Below, one piece after another: positions 27,801 through 32,515 of a stretch of 33,904 nt of DNA. A program made the position numbers and the translations under genes. The notes under the pieces were generated by a model that was not told the DNA's origin, did no database searches, and saw only the letters and a program-made list of their open reading frames with translations. The first letter of the stretch is position 1; every line of letters begins with the position of its first letter. Source of the DNA: a virus; the IMG/VR virus record IMGVR_UViG_3300020283_000013, positions 1 through 33,904 of that record, one strand, 5' to 3'.

Positions 27801-29095
27801 ATTTTTTCACCTACATTTTTTACAAATATATTTTCATCTTCATTTACTAAGTTAACATCTGTTACTGGAATCAAATCTGATATTACACCTGTGATTCTTA
27901 AATCTACTCTTTTAGATAAATCTCCATTTTCAAATCCAAATATTGTTTCATCGTCTCTAATATCATCACCAGTATTAATACCAACGTTTATGCCACTACA
28001 TCCAAAGAACTGATTTATTGATTTTGAAGTGTAATTTATTGATGTATTTTTTCCACTAATAAGAGTGCCTGTTGCACCAAATCCAACAGTTGAATCTACA
28101 TCTATTATCGTTCCACCTGCGTGTATTCCATTAATTAATTTTGTTTTGCCAGGCACTTTAAATATGCCTTGAATTAAATCTCTATCACTAAAACCTACAA
28201 ATAAAGCAATCTTATAATAATTCCTTCCCTCTCTTTTTATAATTTCAACTTCTGATACTGATGCACTAGTTGAAGTATCAGTTGATTTAAATATTGTCTG
28301 ACCTGTTAAGTTTTGAGGTTCACCACTACCAATAACATCAGCTACAATGACCTCACGACGTATGAATTCAGCACCAGATGGTTTAATTAAATTACCTTCT
28401 AAGTCAATAACTTTTGCATCAACTCCATATAATACTTTAAATAATATATTTACTGATTCTTCAATACCTTTAGATTGATAGAATGAACGAGAAAATTTTA
28501 TGAAGTTTCCTATATCTAAATCACTGGTAAAATCATTATTTTCTAAACCAGGTAAAAATGTTTTTTTAAGTTTTTTAAAAAACTCTTGTAAAAACAGAAC
28601 AGATAAATTTGTTAATGTTGATCCGTTAGAGTGTGATGCTGCTGATGTTTCATTAAATTTTAAATGCTCTTGATTTATATTAAGGAGTGAGGAGGAGATA
28701 CCTACATTATATCCTGTTACACCACTAAAACCACGAATACATCCAGTAAATGTAGTGGATGTTATTCCTGTATATGATATAATTTCATCATCAATTTTAA
28801 ATAGACCATACTCATTTGGAAATCCTTTTGTACTAGGTACAGTAATTGTATCATCAGTAGATGAAATATCTGATGAAATAGTTGTTTTACCAACAATGAC
28901 TTCGGGGACTAAATTATCTGGTTTTAAATACTGATCGAAATTAGTTATTAAATCAGAAGGACCTCCTTGAAATTCTTGTGAAATATAATATTGCTTTAAA
29001 AACTCTGTTGCATTAGGAAAATCAGATACCACAAACTCTGGTAACTGATTTTCAATAATTTTATTGACTTGTATTCTTTTGTCAAATTGTGACAT
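15872..29095 (-). CDS. 7: Giant baseplate wedge protein, gp7 homologue with YHYH domain
   Basis: The 4407-aa protein sits between gp6 and gp8, the place of T4 gp7 (1032 aa). Near its N-terminus, residues about 165-275 match the late part of T4 gp7 by eye: RSFYQSKGIEESVNILFKVL is RSYDFYSTKGIEASYKFLFKVL in T4, and LTGQTIFKSTDTSTSASVSE is LVGQTIYTATGRCNVTYIER. The rest is modular and beta-rich. It has a YHYH-type domain (about 1250-1370: GHSPIIGWAYDGNPIYGP, NGVYAYFTT, YPYFIGNTYRS), several GxGY repeats, copies of an 'ExxxYTG...RG...HxxG' module, two CxKDxxxxxHxYPRA repeats, FINGVLQxP modules near the C-terminus, and many VG[IV]G[TS]T turns. The full frame is open without frameshift. It starts 3 bases after the gp6 stop with an AGAGGAAA site. 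It probably forms an enlarged baseplate wedge or periphery that carries surface modules. Confidence 0.87.
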   Translation of the reverse strand: MSQFDKRIQVNKIIENQLPEFVVSDFPNATEFLKQYYISQEFQGGPSDLITNFDQYLKPDNLVPEVIVGKTTISSDISSTDDTITVPSTKGFPNEYGLFKIDDEIISYTGITSTTFTGCIRGFSGVTGYNVGISSSLLNINQEHLKFNETSAASHSNGSTLTNLSVLFLQEFFKKLKKTFLPGLENNDFTSDLDIGNFIKFSRSFYQSKGIEESVNILFKVLYGVDAKVIDLEGNLIKPSGAEFIRREVIVADVIGSGEPQNLTGQTIFKSTDTSTSASVSEVEIIKREGRNYYKIALFVGFSDRDLIQGIFKVPGKTKLINGIHAGGTIIDVDSTVGFGATGTLISGKNTSINYTSKSINQFFGCSGINVGINTGDDIRDDETIFGFENGDLSKRVDLRITGVISDLIPVTDVNLVNEDENIFVKNVGEKIENDGENYKQIFANSWIYNTRTRFQVGISSAEFQLQTPIDKAYLKEGDNFEILKRNENARVGSGDVKSITSATHSFTAGNISNFTQLPNQLYDIRRSDNKASSTGVPLKEGNGNIIADTLSVYVDDNKFGYVASNSLPSYPITTNVVEETFSDGSDTTKFDGYNIFTEKYSFINFPIKQRDIKFIQGDEIIYETDDVPLSGLENGRTYYIDPVIPNSNSKITKIKLYESISQIGTASTVQVGIGTTTSDTHKFILKKHASRSLEPDKILRKFPLSQNLVVPSEQETPFNDIGMLINGVQIRSPISDNQIFYGPLTSVDLINEGDGYDVINPPVINVESNLAGGIDAKIEPIIQGKVVDCLVDPQDFDIKDISNISLTGGNGSGCILKPVLGERNRFLEFDSRDIFFNGGVDIQDETITFTTRHNLENGQLIYYNSNGNAPLGIGTAYESTNTSSGTLSDGDPYYIRSVNTSTVRLFNTAADALFGATGINTVGLSSDTTASGIHRFRTERRNTLVAVKVIEQGSGYTHRKLRVKTSGISTSLNTINFKNHGFNSGEIIEYSAETTAIQGLSTTTSYIVRKLTDDSFQLANAGVGATSTEDYDRGKYVNFESVGQGLQIFEYPKIKVNINVSYGSTVTGDLVITPIVTGKILGGYLYEEGTNYGSEILDKEVTPNVLVENGKNAEFKPIIVNGRIESVAVTNRGSEYNSAPDIQVTSTGVGRGAVIRPIIENGEVIQAKVLNTGIGYDSATTEVRAFSRGKNAKFNARVRSLTLNNASRFGDSFLSTKNDTLRFSIVGYSQEIASRFEETFSLLANGEFNQITGHSPIIGWAYDGNPIYGPFGYSDPDDINSPLKIIESSYILNPNSVNNRPNGYAGGFFVEDYVFDESGDLDIHNGRFGKTPEFPNGVYAYFTTVGLGTQTNKLEGEYPYFIGNTYRSPLITENKILNHDFDFNSTDIRRNTFPYAVDEKFAGSDFIVESYEEIRQISKIESVTKGSVDGITILNSGQNYKVGDLTEFNDEETNGTGFRAEVSEIVGIGISRIDTSISSYEGAVFEWLDKNRVKASFFPLLDIKDQTCVSISGLSTSIVNLTDTFKVGVSTSRITLLSTMQSASAGLIEDITVSSIPTVAIGSSIRIASGDATNEEIVRVLNVFEGNNVIRVFRNVGAAHTAGSNVDILNNSITLPVKTTRFESQLNELVYFNPAQSVGVGTTVGGAIDVDTFIGDLKTTVSIPIRTIRIPNHPFSTGQELILNKRNGANRFDVSTNPLQQQFKLPFTGQNSTKVYVIDKGPDNIGLVTTRVGIGSTSDGLFFFSRGSISGISSSLYFFEPTHTQVTGTIDQITTRVSTNISAANTTTHNLVEKDIINLEVIPNLNVGIGTTTTVSVIYNSNYEKLLVNPISFTASNVETNHINITNHGFETGDKIFYDGSATGLTTGTYFINKISRSKFSLAETIIDINSNPVRVVDIVSNTGGNQSIALINPKIEVVKNSVLGFGLSSTTLAGFDFKLFYDKELTNEYISSQDSTNFNVGVAGTIGIGTNNTDPTGATLKVKYSNSAPNTLYYGLTKGGFISTADTEVSNYSEIKFVDSVYNGEYEIFNVTDDTFDISPRFPEFLSYTNSDCEKLEYSTEATTVEGSIKNFNIISRGFNYKKLPEFLKVNSTNGSDANLKAYSKDIGRIKKVRIVDIGYEYSSDKTLSPEAFIPSVVGIDNLDVIESVDVLSGGSEYTNAPDLILFNPVSNTVVDEVSLQAIAPNQKVSEVKVISPIYGLDSVVHRVVAINNSNGVGINSVITSNSGVVTCFLETPINGFDEQPFAVGDEIFIEGIQRVGESGIGATQGGSVSSTIVEGEGYNSEDYNFQFFEVTDYSAGTQSILQFSLAGVTTNPGIAKTFQSGYANLINRKNLPVIEPVIKRGVFELNETLIIGNEVTDLKISEVRNDYIKIDGKSKLKVGDRIVGRLSGVSAEITSLNDNQAKFKTDFSNRQEYGWLDDIGKLNEDYQVIPDNDYYQNLSYTIKSPIGWNDFVNPVNRLTHPSGLKNFADTSVLSKIPVGIGETAESNQSIVLDVANVLEIEDKQRVDAINNFDLVRDFATRNDNSKFLTLKNKTLTDFTRCKTNRVLLHDDISDTFSSEGFESFTTTIEPLTDEIGRYLIQIIDPDTVDTQFTELVTLTTEKDAFILEKSTDFTNQKLGDFNTEITTTGTKNLLFEPVEKFSRDHNIKILKIEFNTDLAGIGTNAIGSIDLTGHNTGVGTTTVGVVTSTILEVPDYDFNSLYANIFVQDSISKEINYSEVIVDFDGTDTTIAETYVDTTSGLSSSIVGIITAKVENNLVKLQIENDRINPLEVRANVVGLGSTESGIGTYRFLVSGQPVGAERSARLESKYATGTTNPITYNTINKNLDSTVKSLVRVSCGETSAVHQIISIRDLDDILTIQYPFVSAGSTTGIGTFGGEIVGNDINLRFYPDAEFDSLIEVQSYNEVLYTDSDFSNNPPNLIYGTVDQKLFLSTYDGASGLRADKKEFLLTNNGVPIYSKTFNPSNVGTISTITNVITLPSHFFNTNEELTYTPGSTFIGVAGTAVSIGATENISGIVTDILPSTVFAKVIDEDNFELYTRPEFITTGVAVTFTGVSGSLGSGNSHKLAMTKQLTKTLIGLDGVVQQPITFTSISHTLGVFDGFTYNSTVGIGLSQFVLSGISSIKAGEFLKLNDEFVKVLEVGFSSTPTGIINESASVAAGIATLPVVKVERGQLGIAQTTHTANDVARLHRGAFNIVDSKVFFSDPPKGNTRSRRDETNQPFDKAEFSGRTFLRSDYTTNMLFDDISDNFTGIGKTYTLTVGGANTHSGVGVGNGVVFINGIFQTPLTVNNAGNNYEFISDSTAGISTVEFTGITSENGEKMVSEFDINQNQVPRGGIIVSLGSTPGLGYAPLQGAKVKAFKDATGGITSVVGIATSSGFNLGIQTAAYDNITGIITVTTDKVHGFALERPNTVKLKGLEFVCPKTVVGTVTNATYDPANGDLVLTIANHGLVNGDAVILKTGGICFTCDKDSNATVHCYPRATDPAANQYLTVSDATTNTFKINVGASAPSDQYVHTFDSADADAVKTIGGGGYVGVTTTIFQDHERPLFLVGIVSERTFEVQAGASTIPHTYQGGGHAFEFFEDLTFGSGYRGGSVAIGVTDQAYEHRFVSSGIGSIKKGSFAGDSFTATNAVYTSHTGQLILTIPNHTFTTSDSVGIDTGGLVFKCSKDNFFSDHPYPRAVSKTSFPNSDPIAGIVTGIGATTINTITLNAGVGGGAGSGAVVTASVGVGGTLAFTIVSAGTSYVNPEIIIPEPNYDNIPVIGVSRRGIGLTTATGSNLLLDVEVSAASTTVGIGSTTFEISKFSVARSGHSFKLGDKFKPVGLVTAAHLSQPIQEFELEVLEVFTDRFSAQQFGEIDFIDSIKNLQDGISKRFPLFFNGQLLSFEKDLNNSRSQLIDMNAVLLIFVNGVLQKPGEAYQFQGGTTFDFIEPPRPEAKVDIFFYKGQDGVDIDTADIQETIKVGDELRVFKHPVGFTTTQRNERTIKELLGAKLVETDIYTGQGIDENNDKPVRWTKQKVDIILNGKKIDKSREILEPQIYPTAKIIGDFTINSGDDGTPLNGIFVDDVRSFFYEKTTHIPLADRYNLTYNSVDALISSGEINVGASATAIVSAAGSVTSFDITNAGSGYSGTAEVKISAPVSGVGTFIQSDGSVGAYTIATATATINNGSIDAINVVNQGLGYTSTTPPQVIIDLPEFQTEKITEISNIEGFTGIITGITTTTGTGGHPLALKFFFRSDEQISGKPIIVGYPVFIKDTKVGSAVTSVDSQDSSIVAIGTTFVDNIYKVHAVSDDGAFNGEITCNIHTNSSSSVLGIAQTGNFDPSAPGISTELGVISWGRIFNATRSDNPISIGVTGLTVNSGLTTFPTIQRKNYSQSSLRGLRSTGAIRVFGL
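18000..18775 (-). repeat. Two copies of a CxKD...YPRA repeat inside giant gp7
   Basis: Two segments about 600 bases apart follow the same order: NATYDPANGDLVLTIANHGL then GGICFTCDKDSNATVHCYPR (upstream copy, about 18615-18775), and NAVYTSHTGQLILTIPNHTF then GGLVFKCSKDNFFSDHPYPR (about 18005-18170). Conserved positions are the Asn-Ala-x-Tyr opening, L-x-L-T-I, a Cys-x-Lys-Asp, a His and the YPRA ending. Boundaries are approximate. Confidence 0.75.
24985..25340 (-). other. YHYH-type domain inside giant gp7
   Basis: The translated segments GHSPIIGWAYDGNPIYGP, LDIHNGRFGKTPEFPNGVYA, YFTT and YPYFIGNTYRSP occur in the order and spacing of the YHYH domain family. The name-giving YHYH residues are replaced by YAYF here, so a histidine-based metal or catalytic site is unlikely to be intact. 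Confidence 0.7.
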
Positions 29096-29098
29096 AAA

Positions 29099-31045
29099 TT
29101 ATTTCCTCTCTAAAGTTCCATTAGAGTAACTTGATGTATAGTAATCTCTCTGGAATACGACTCCTGAAACATCCTCTCCTGATGCAATTACGTCCTTCAC
29201 AGTATTTATTGTGCTTTTTGATACGTTGAAATTGAGATATAAATCCTTAAGACCAACAACATCATTCGATTCTGGGAACGCTTGTATCTCAATAATATTG
29301 TTTTGGCTAACGGTAGATGTAATATTAATTGTATTCAATATAACTTCTCCATGTTTATAGTCCACTATACCAGCTTCTTTAACTAAAATTTGTTGTTGAT
29401 TTTTTTCATTCTTAGTTACTACACTTAATATTCCTTTCATACTACCATCTAGATTACCAGATGCATCTTTATTTGGTATATCAGTTAGATAAGCAATGTT
29501 AGAAAATCCATTGATTGTAAAACCTGTACTTTTTATATTATATCCTGCAGGTTTAATATTAAATTGGTTTCCAAAACATAATTCATACTGTGCGAATTGA
29601 TTAAGTAATGCTTTTAAATCTCTTCTTATGATAACTTTAGTAATATTAGATGTAATTCCATTATCAATACGGTCAATTAATGTGCTAATTTTACTATATT
29701 TAAATCGTCCACCAAATTTATTAATTTCAACATTTGATGCATATTCATTTAGAGCATTAATTATATTTGTTCTCAAACCAGAAGAAGAATTTATTTGAGA
29801 TGGATTATAATATATGTTTGACTCTATCTCCACATATAGTAGTTTTAAATCAATAATCTCAGAATTAATACCAGCGATAGCGTAATTCTTCAATTTATTT
29901 TTAATTTGATTTTTATCAAAATCTGATACGAAAGTGCCATTTTTTGGTTTAATACTTATCTGCACTTTACCGAATTGTGGTGGACTTAACTCCTCTCCAC
30001 CAACAACAGCAACAGATTCAGCAGCAGGATATATCGTACCAATTATTGCCTCATAATCCCTTGGTGTTACTGCCCTGTATTGTGCTGAGTAAATTCTTGG
30101 AGCAAAATACTTAATTGACTGCACATCTTCAACTTCAGCACCATTAGAAGCATTAGAGACAGTAGTTATACTGATGGGACTACTTGGTGTAAAGAATGTA
30201 TCGTCACTCTTTGCAAATGAACCTTGGAAACTAAAACTTGCAGCACCATTTCCAGTTTCTCCATCAGTTACAATATACTGTGCTGTAATTAAAGTACCAC
30301 CTTCTAATTTTTTACCGAAGAACCCGTCACCAAATAATATTTCATACTTCTCATCTTGAACTTCTTGTGCTAGAAATATTTCTGAGTGTTTATTAATATT
30401 CAATATATTATCAATCATACTATATTTTCTTCCAAGTCCAACATCCCCAACCCCTTTTACATAAACACGTAAAGTTGAACTATCGATATTTGGACTATCG
30501 ATAATATATCTTTGATCTTGTGAATTATCTACACGATAAACTCTCTGAAGTAAAGTTCCTTCATAAACATTGATAGGATCATCAAATACAGCAAAGGAAG
30601 TTCCTCCTCTATCCTCTACTCTACTAGATGTAATAGAATCTGATGTTGAAAATCTATATGTGGTATTCTCAGCATTACCAACACAAACAAGTCCTGGACG
30701 AAGGGTTAAAAACTTTGTAGTGGCATCAGATGTTGTTCCGACATCTATGTCATTTATTTTAATTTGAGCTACTGCAGCGGTTTTTGAACGGGGTACATAT
30801 CCAATATTTCTTGCAAGGGATACAACATTCTCTCTTATTGTTGCAGAATCTAAAAATGATTCGTTTGCAACTAAATTTGCGTTAAATGCATTAATGTAAG
30901 TATTATAGGCAAGCGTATCTATTAAAACTGAGAAGTTAGAACCTTCAAAATCAAAACCACTAAAATTTGAATTTGAACGTAAAAAATCTTTTATCTGTGC
31001 TTTGATTTCATCAAAGTCTAAACTTGTAAACTGAGTAAAAGGCAT
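29099..31045 (-). CDS. 6: Baseplate wedge subunit gp6
   Basis: gp6 forms the backbone of the baseplate wedge and is related to the baseplate J family. The 648-aa product has the usual length (T4 gp6 is 660 aa). Visible family features are the N-terminal FSVLIDTLAYNTYINAFNAN, LVANESFLDSATIRENVVSL and ARNIGYVPRSK segments, and RAVTPRDYEAIIGTIYPAAE around residues 320-345, which is typical of baseplate J-like proteins. No signal peptide or transmembrane segment is seen. It follows gp25 after 1 base and its last codons (LERK) contain the AGAGGAAA site for gp7. In T4, gene 25 is not next to gene 6. The 25-6 pairing here resembles the gp25-gpJ pairing in simpler myovirus baseplate operons. Confidence 0.92.
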   Translation of the reverse strand: MPFTQFTSLDFDEIKAQIKDFLRSNSNFSGFDFEGSNFSVLIDTLAYNTYINAFNANLVANESFLDSATIRENVVSLARNIGYVPRSKTAAVAQIKINDIDVGTTSDATTKFLTLRPGLVCVGNAENTTYRFSTSDSITSSRVEDRGGTSFAVFDDPINVYEGTLLQRVYRVDNSQDQRYIIDSPNIDSSTLRVYVKGVGDVGLGRKYSMIDNILNINKHSEIFLAQEVQDEKYEILFGDGFFGKKLEGGTLITAQYIVTDGETGNGAASFSFQGSFAKSDDTFFTPSSPISITTVSNASNGAEVEDVQSIKYFAPRIYSAQYRAVTPRDYEAIIGTIYPAAESVAVVGGEELSPPQFGKVQISIKPKNGTFVSDFDKNQIKNKLKNYAIAGINSEIIDLKLLYVEIESNIYYNPSQINSSSGLRTNIINALNEYASNVEINKFGGRFKYSKISTLIDRIDNGITSNITKVIIRRDLKALLNQFAQYELCFGNQFNIKPAGYNIKSTGFTINGFSNIAYLTDIPNKDASGNLDGSMKGILSVVTKNEKNQQQILVKEAGIVDYKHGEVILNTINITSTVSQNNIIEIQAFPESNDVVGLKDLYLNFNVSKSTINTVKDVIASGEDVSGVVFQRDYYTSSYSNGTLERK

Positions 31046-31046
31046 A

Positions 31047-31448
31047 TTATCTCGTTGGTTCTAAAATAAAGGAGAATGACTGTGTTGGAGCATTAATTCC
31101 CACGATATCAAAAAAGACTTTAACATCAAAATTATTATTGTCTGGGTCTGACTGTGCCTCAACCTGAACATTAGCAACTCTTGGTTCATAATTTTCAATT
31201 GTTTCTACAATTTGATCTTGTATTGTAACAATAGTGCCACGACTATAATTCTGAAATAAAGAACTTCTTATTTCAGTGCCGATTAAAGATTCAAAAAATC
31301 TTTCTGTTGGCATCGTTTCAACCAAATTTCTTACAGATCTTACAATTGCCCTCTCATTCGCAAGCACAGGAAGGTCTTTCGTCACTGGATGAGGTGAAAA
31401 AGACAGACTTATATCCTTAAATGATCTTGATTTGCGTAAAATCGACAT
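31047..31448 (-). CDS. 25: Baseplate wedge subunit gp25
   Basis: gp25 is a small wedge protein close to the tail sheath start; the family (GPW_gp25) is widespread in contractile tails. The 133-aa product has the usual length (T4 gp25 is 132 aa). Visible are the NERAIVRSVRNLVETMPTER segment, FFESLIGTEIRSSLFQNYS, and the C-terminal VKVFFDIVGINAPTQSFSFI region typical of the family. It is the first gene after a late promoter (TATAAATA 18 bases before the ATG) and starts the baseplate operon. The leader has no strong Shine-Dalgarno. Confidence 0.92.
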   Translation of the reverse strand: MSILRKSRSFKDISLSFSPHPVTKDLPVLANERAIVRSVRNLVETMPTERFFESLIGTEIRSSLFQNYSRGTIVTIQDQIVETIENYEPRVANVQVEAQSDPDNNNFDVKVFFDIVGINAPTQSFSFILEPTR

Positions 31449-31466
31449 TATAAACGCTTTTAGATT

Positions 31467-31474
31467 TATTTATA
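31467..31474 (-). promoter_or_regulatory. T4-type late promoter before gp25
   Basis: The minus strand reads TATAAATA followed by AA, in the 28-base gap between the speD stop (31477) and the gp25 ATG (31448). It is an exact late consensus and separates the speD operon from the baseplate operon. Confidence 0.83.
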
Positions 31475-31476
31475 CC

Positions 31477-31827
31477 CTATCTCGCATAATCTTTCATCAC
31501 ATAATCATTACTATCAAAATATTCAAGTACCCAATAAGCAACAGAACGAGGATTTTTTGCTCCACAAGTAAAAATATCGAACGCAACGCAGTTTTTTTCT
31601 GGCCAAGAGTGGCATGAGAGGTGACTTTCACCTAAAGTTACGGTGCAAGTCACTCCATAAGGTTCAAATTGATGTGTGTAGGTGTTTAAAACCTCTAAAC
31701 CTTCAGTTTTACAAGCACTAACGCATATTTTTTCGATTTTATCCCTATCATTTAGTTTTTCAAAGGGTACATTATACACTTCAACAAGTAAATGTGTACC
31801 CATATGGGCATTTTTTACCTGTTTCAT
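31477..31827 (-). CDS. speD: S-adenosylmethionine decarboxylase proenzyme, SpeD
   Basis: SpeD decarboxylates S-adenosylmethionine to supply aminopropyl groups for spermidine. The enzyme self-cleaves to make a pyruvoyl cofactor. The 116-aa product is of the short prokaryotic class 1b type. The cleavage motif ESHLSCHSWPE gives Glu67-Ser68 as the cut site, with His73 and Cys88 (FTCG) at the +5 and +20 spacing seen between Ser63, His68 and Cys83 of the Thermotoga enzyme. All key residues are present, so it should be able to process itself. Phage SpeD homologues are known from T4-like cyanophages. Some members of the wider family have changed substrate to arginine or ornithine, which cannot be excluded here. 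It overlaps the upstream gene by 4 bases (ATGA). A start at Met9 is also possible. Confidence 0.93.
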   Translation of the reverse strand: MKQVKNAHMGTHLLVEVYNVPFEKLNDRDKIEKICVSACKTEGLEVLNTYTHQFEPYGVTCTVTLGESHLSCHSWPEKNCVAFDIFTCGAKNPRSVAYWVLEYFDSNDYVMKDYAR

Positions 31828-32513
31828 CCTAATTCTGGTTCAAATGGTTTCCTTTCTTCAGTATTTTTCCTTTCTTTTGCTGTTTTCCAGAAATAATTCT
31901 CTTCTGAACCGAGTCCCATTCGGTCATGACCGTTCTCTACTTGATAATATACTGTTGAAACCTTAAAATCGGGAACTTTAGGTGTTTCTGGAGTGATACT
32001 ATTGTCATAAATCCTCATTCTGTTGTTAGGATAGAGACAATATTGCCCATTATCAAGTTCAATGATGTTATGAGACTTGTGTTCAGCAGGAATTTCACTG
32101 GTTGAGTAGTCAATTGCGTCAACATCAGAGTGATAATTATCTAAAGTGCAGACATATGTGCCAGTTTGAGTTCCAAAATCTCTTGTATAGACCTCATAAT
32201 GCATTGATCCAATAAATTGCTTCTGAACTGCAACGATTCCATAGTCCATACAGTTCCAAAATTGCAAATTATGTAGTGTCATATCAGGATCAGGTGTCTT
32301 TGGTTGAGACAAAAATGCTGAAATTGGCAATTTATCAAACATTGCAGCATATTCTGGTAAATATGTTTCAAAATAGAAGGCACGACCTGGCATACTCTTT
32401 GCACTTACCCAAACACCTTTCTCAAATTCACCATGACCACTCTTATGGTCGGTTAAGTATTCTTTTCTTACCCATACATCAATTGCAGGTAAGTTTGTAA
32501 TTAATGTGCTCAT
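31824..32513 (-). CDS. Hypothetical protein upstream of speD (229 aa)
   Basis: I do not recognise the family. The 229-aa protein is soluble by composition, with many aromatic residues (FWNCMDYGIVAV, FYFETYLPEY) and a central segment NIIELDNGQYCLYPNNRMRI then YDNSITPETP. The C-terminus is charged (WKTAKERKNTEERKPFEPEL). There is no signal peptide, transmembrane helix or obvious catalytic motif. It lies 2 bases after the SET gene stop and overlaps speD by 4 bases, so it is co-translated with both. From memory, proteins with this central segment occur in T4-like cyanophages, but I cannot name a function. A link with polyamine metabolism is only a guess from position. Confidence 0.8.
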   Translation of the reverse strand: MSTLITNLPAIDVWVRKEYLTDHKSGHGEFEKGVWVSAKSMPGRAFYFETYLPEYAAMFDKLPISAFLSQPKTPDPDMTLHNLQFWNCMDYGIVAVQKQFIGSMHYEVYTRDFGTQTGTYVCTLDNYHSDVDAIDYSTSEIPAEHKSHNIIELDNGQYCLYPNNRMRIYDNSITPETPKVPDFKVSTVYYQVENGHDRMGLGSEENYFWKTAKERKNTEERKPFEPELG

Positions 32514-32515
32514 AA

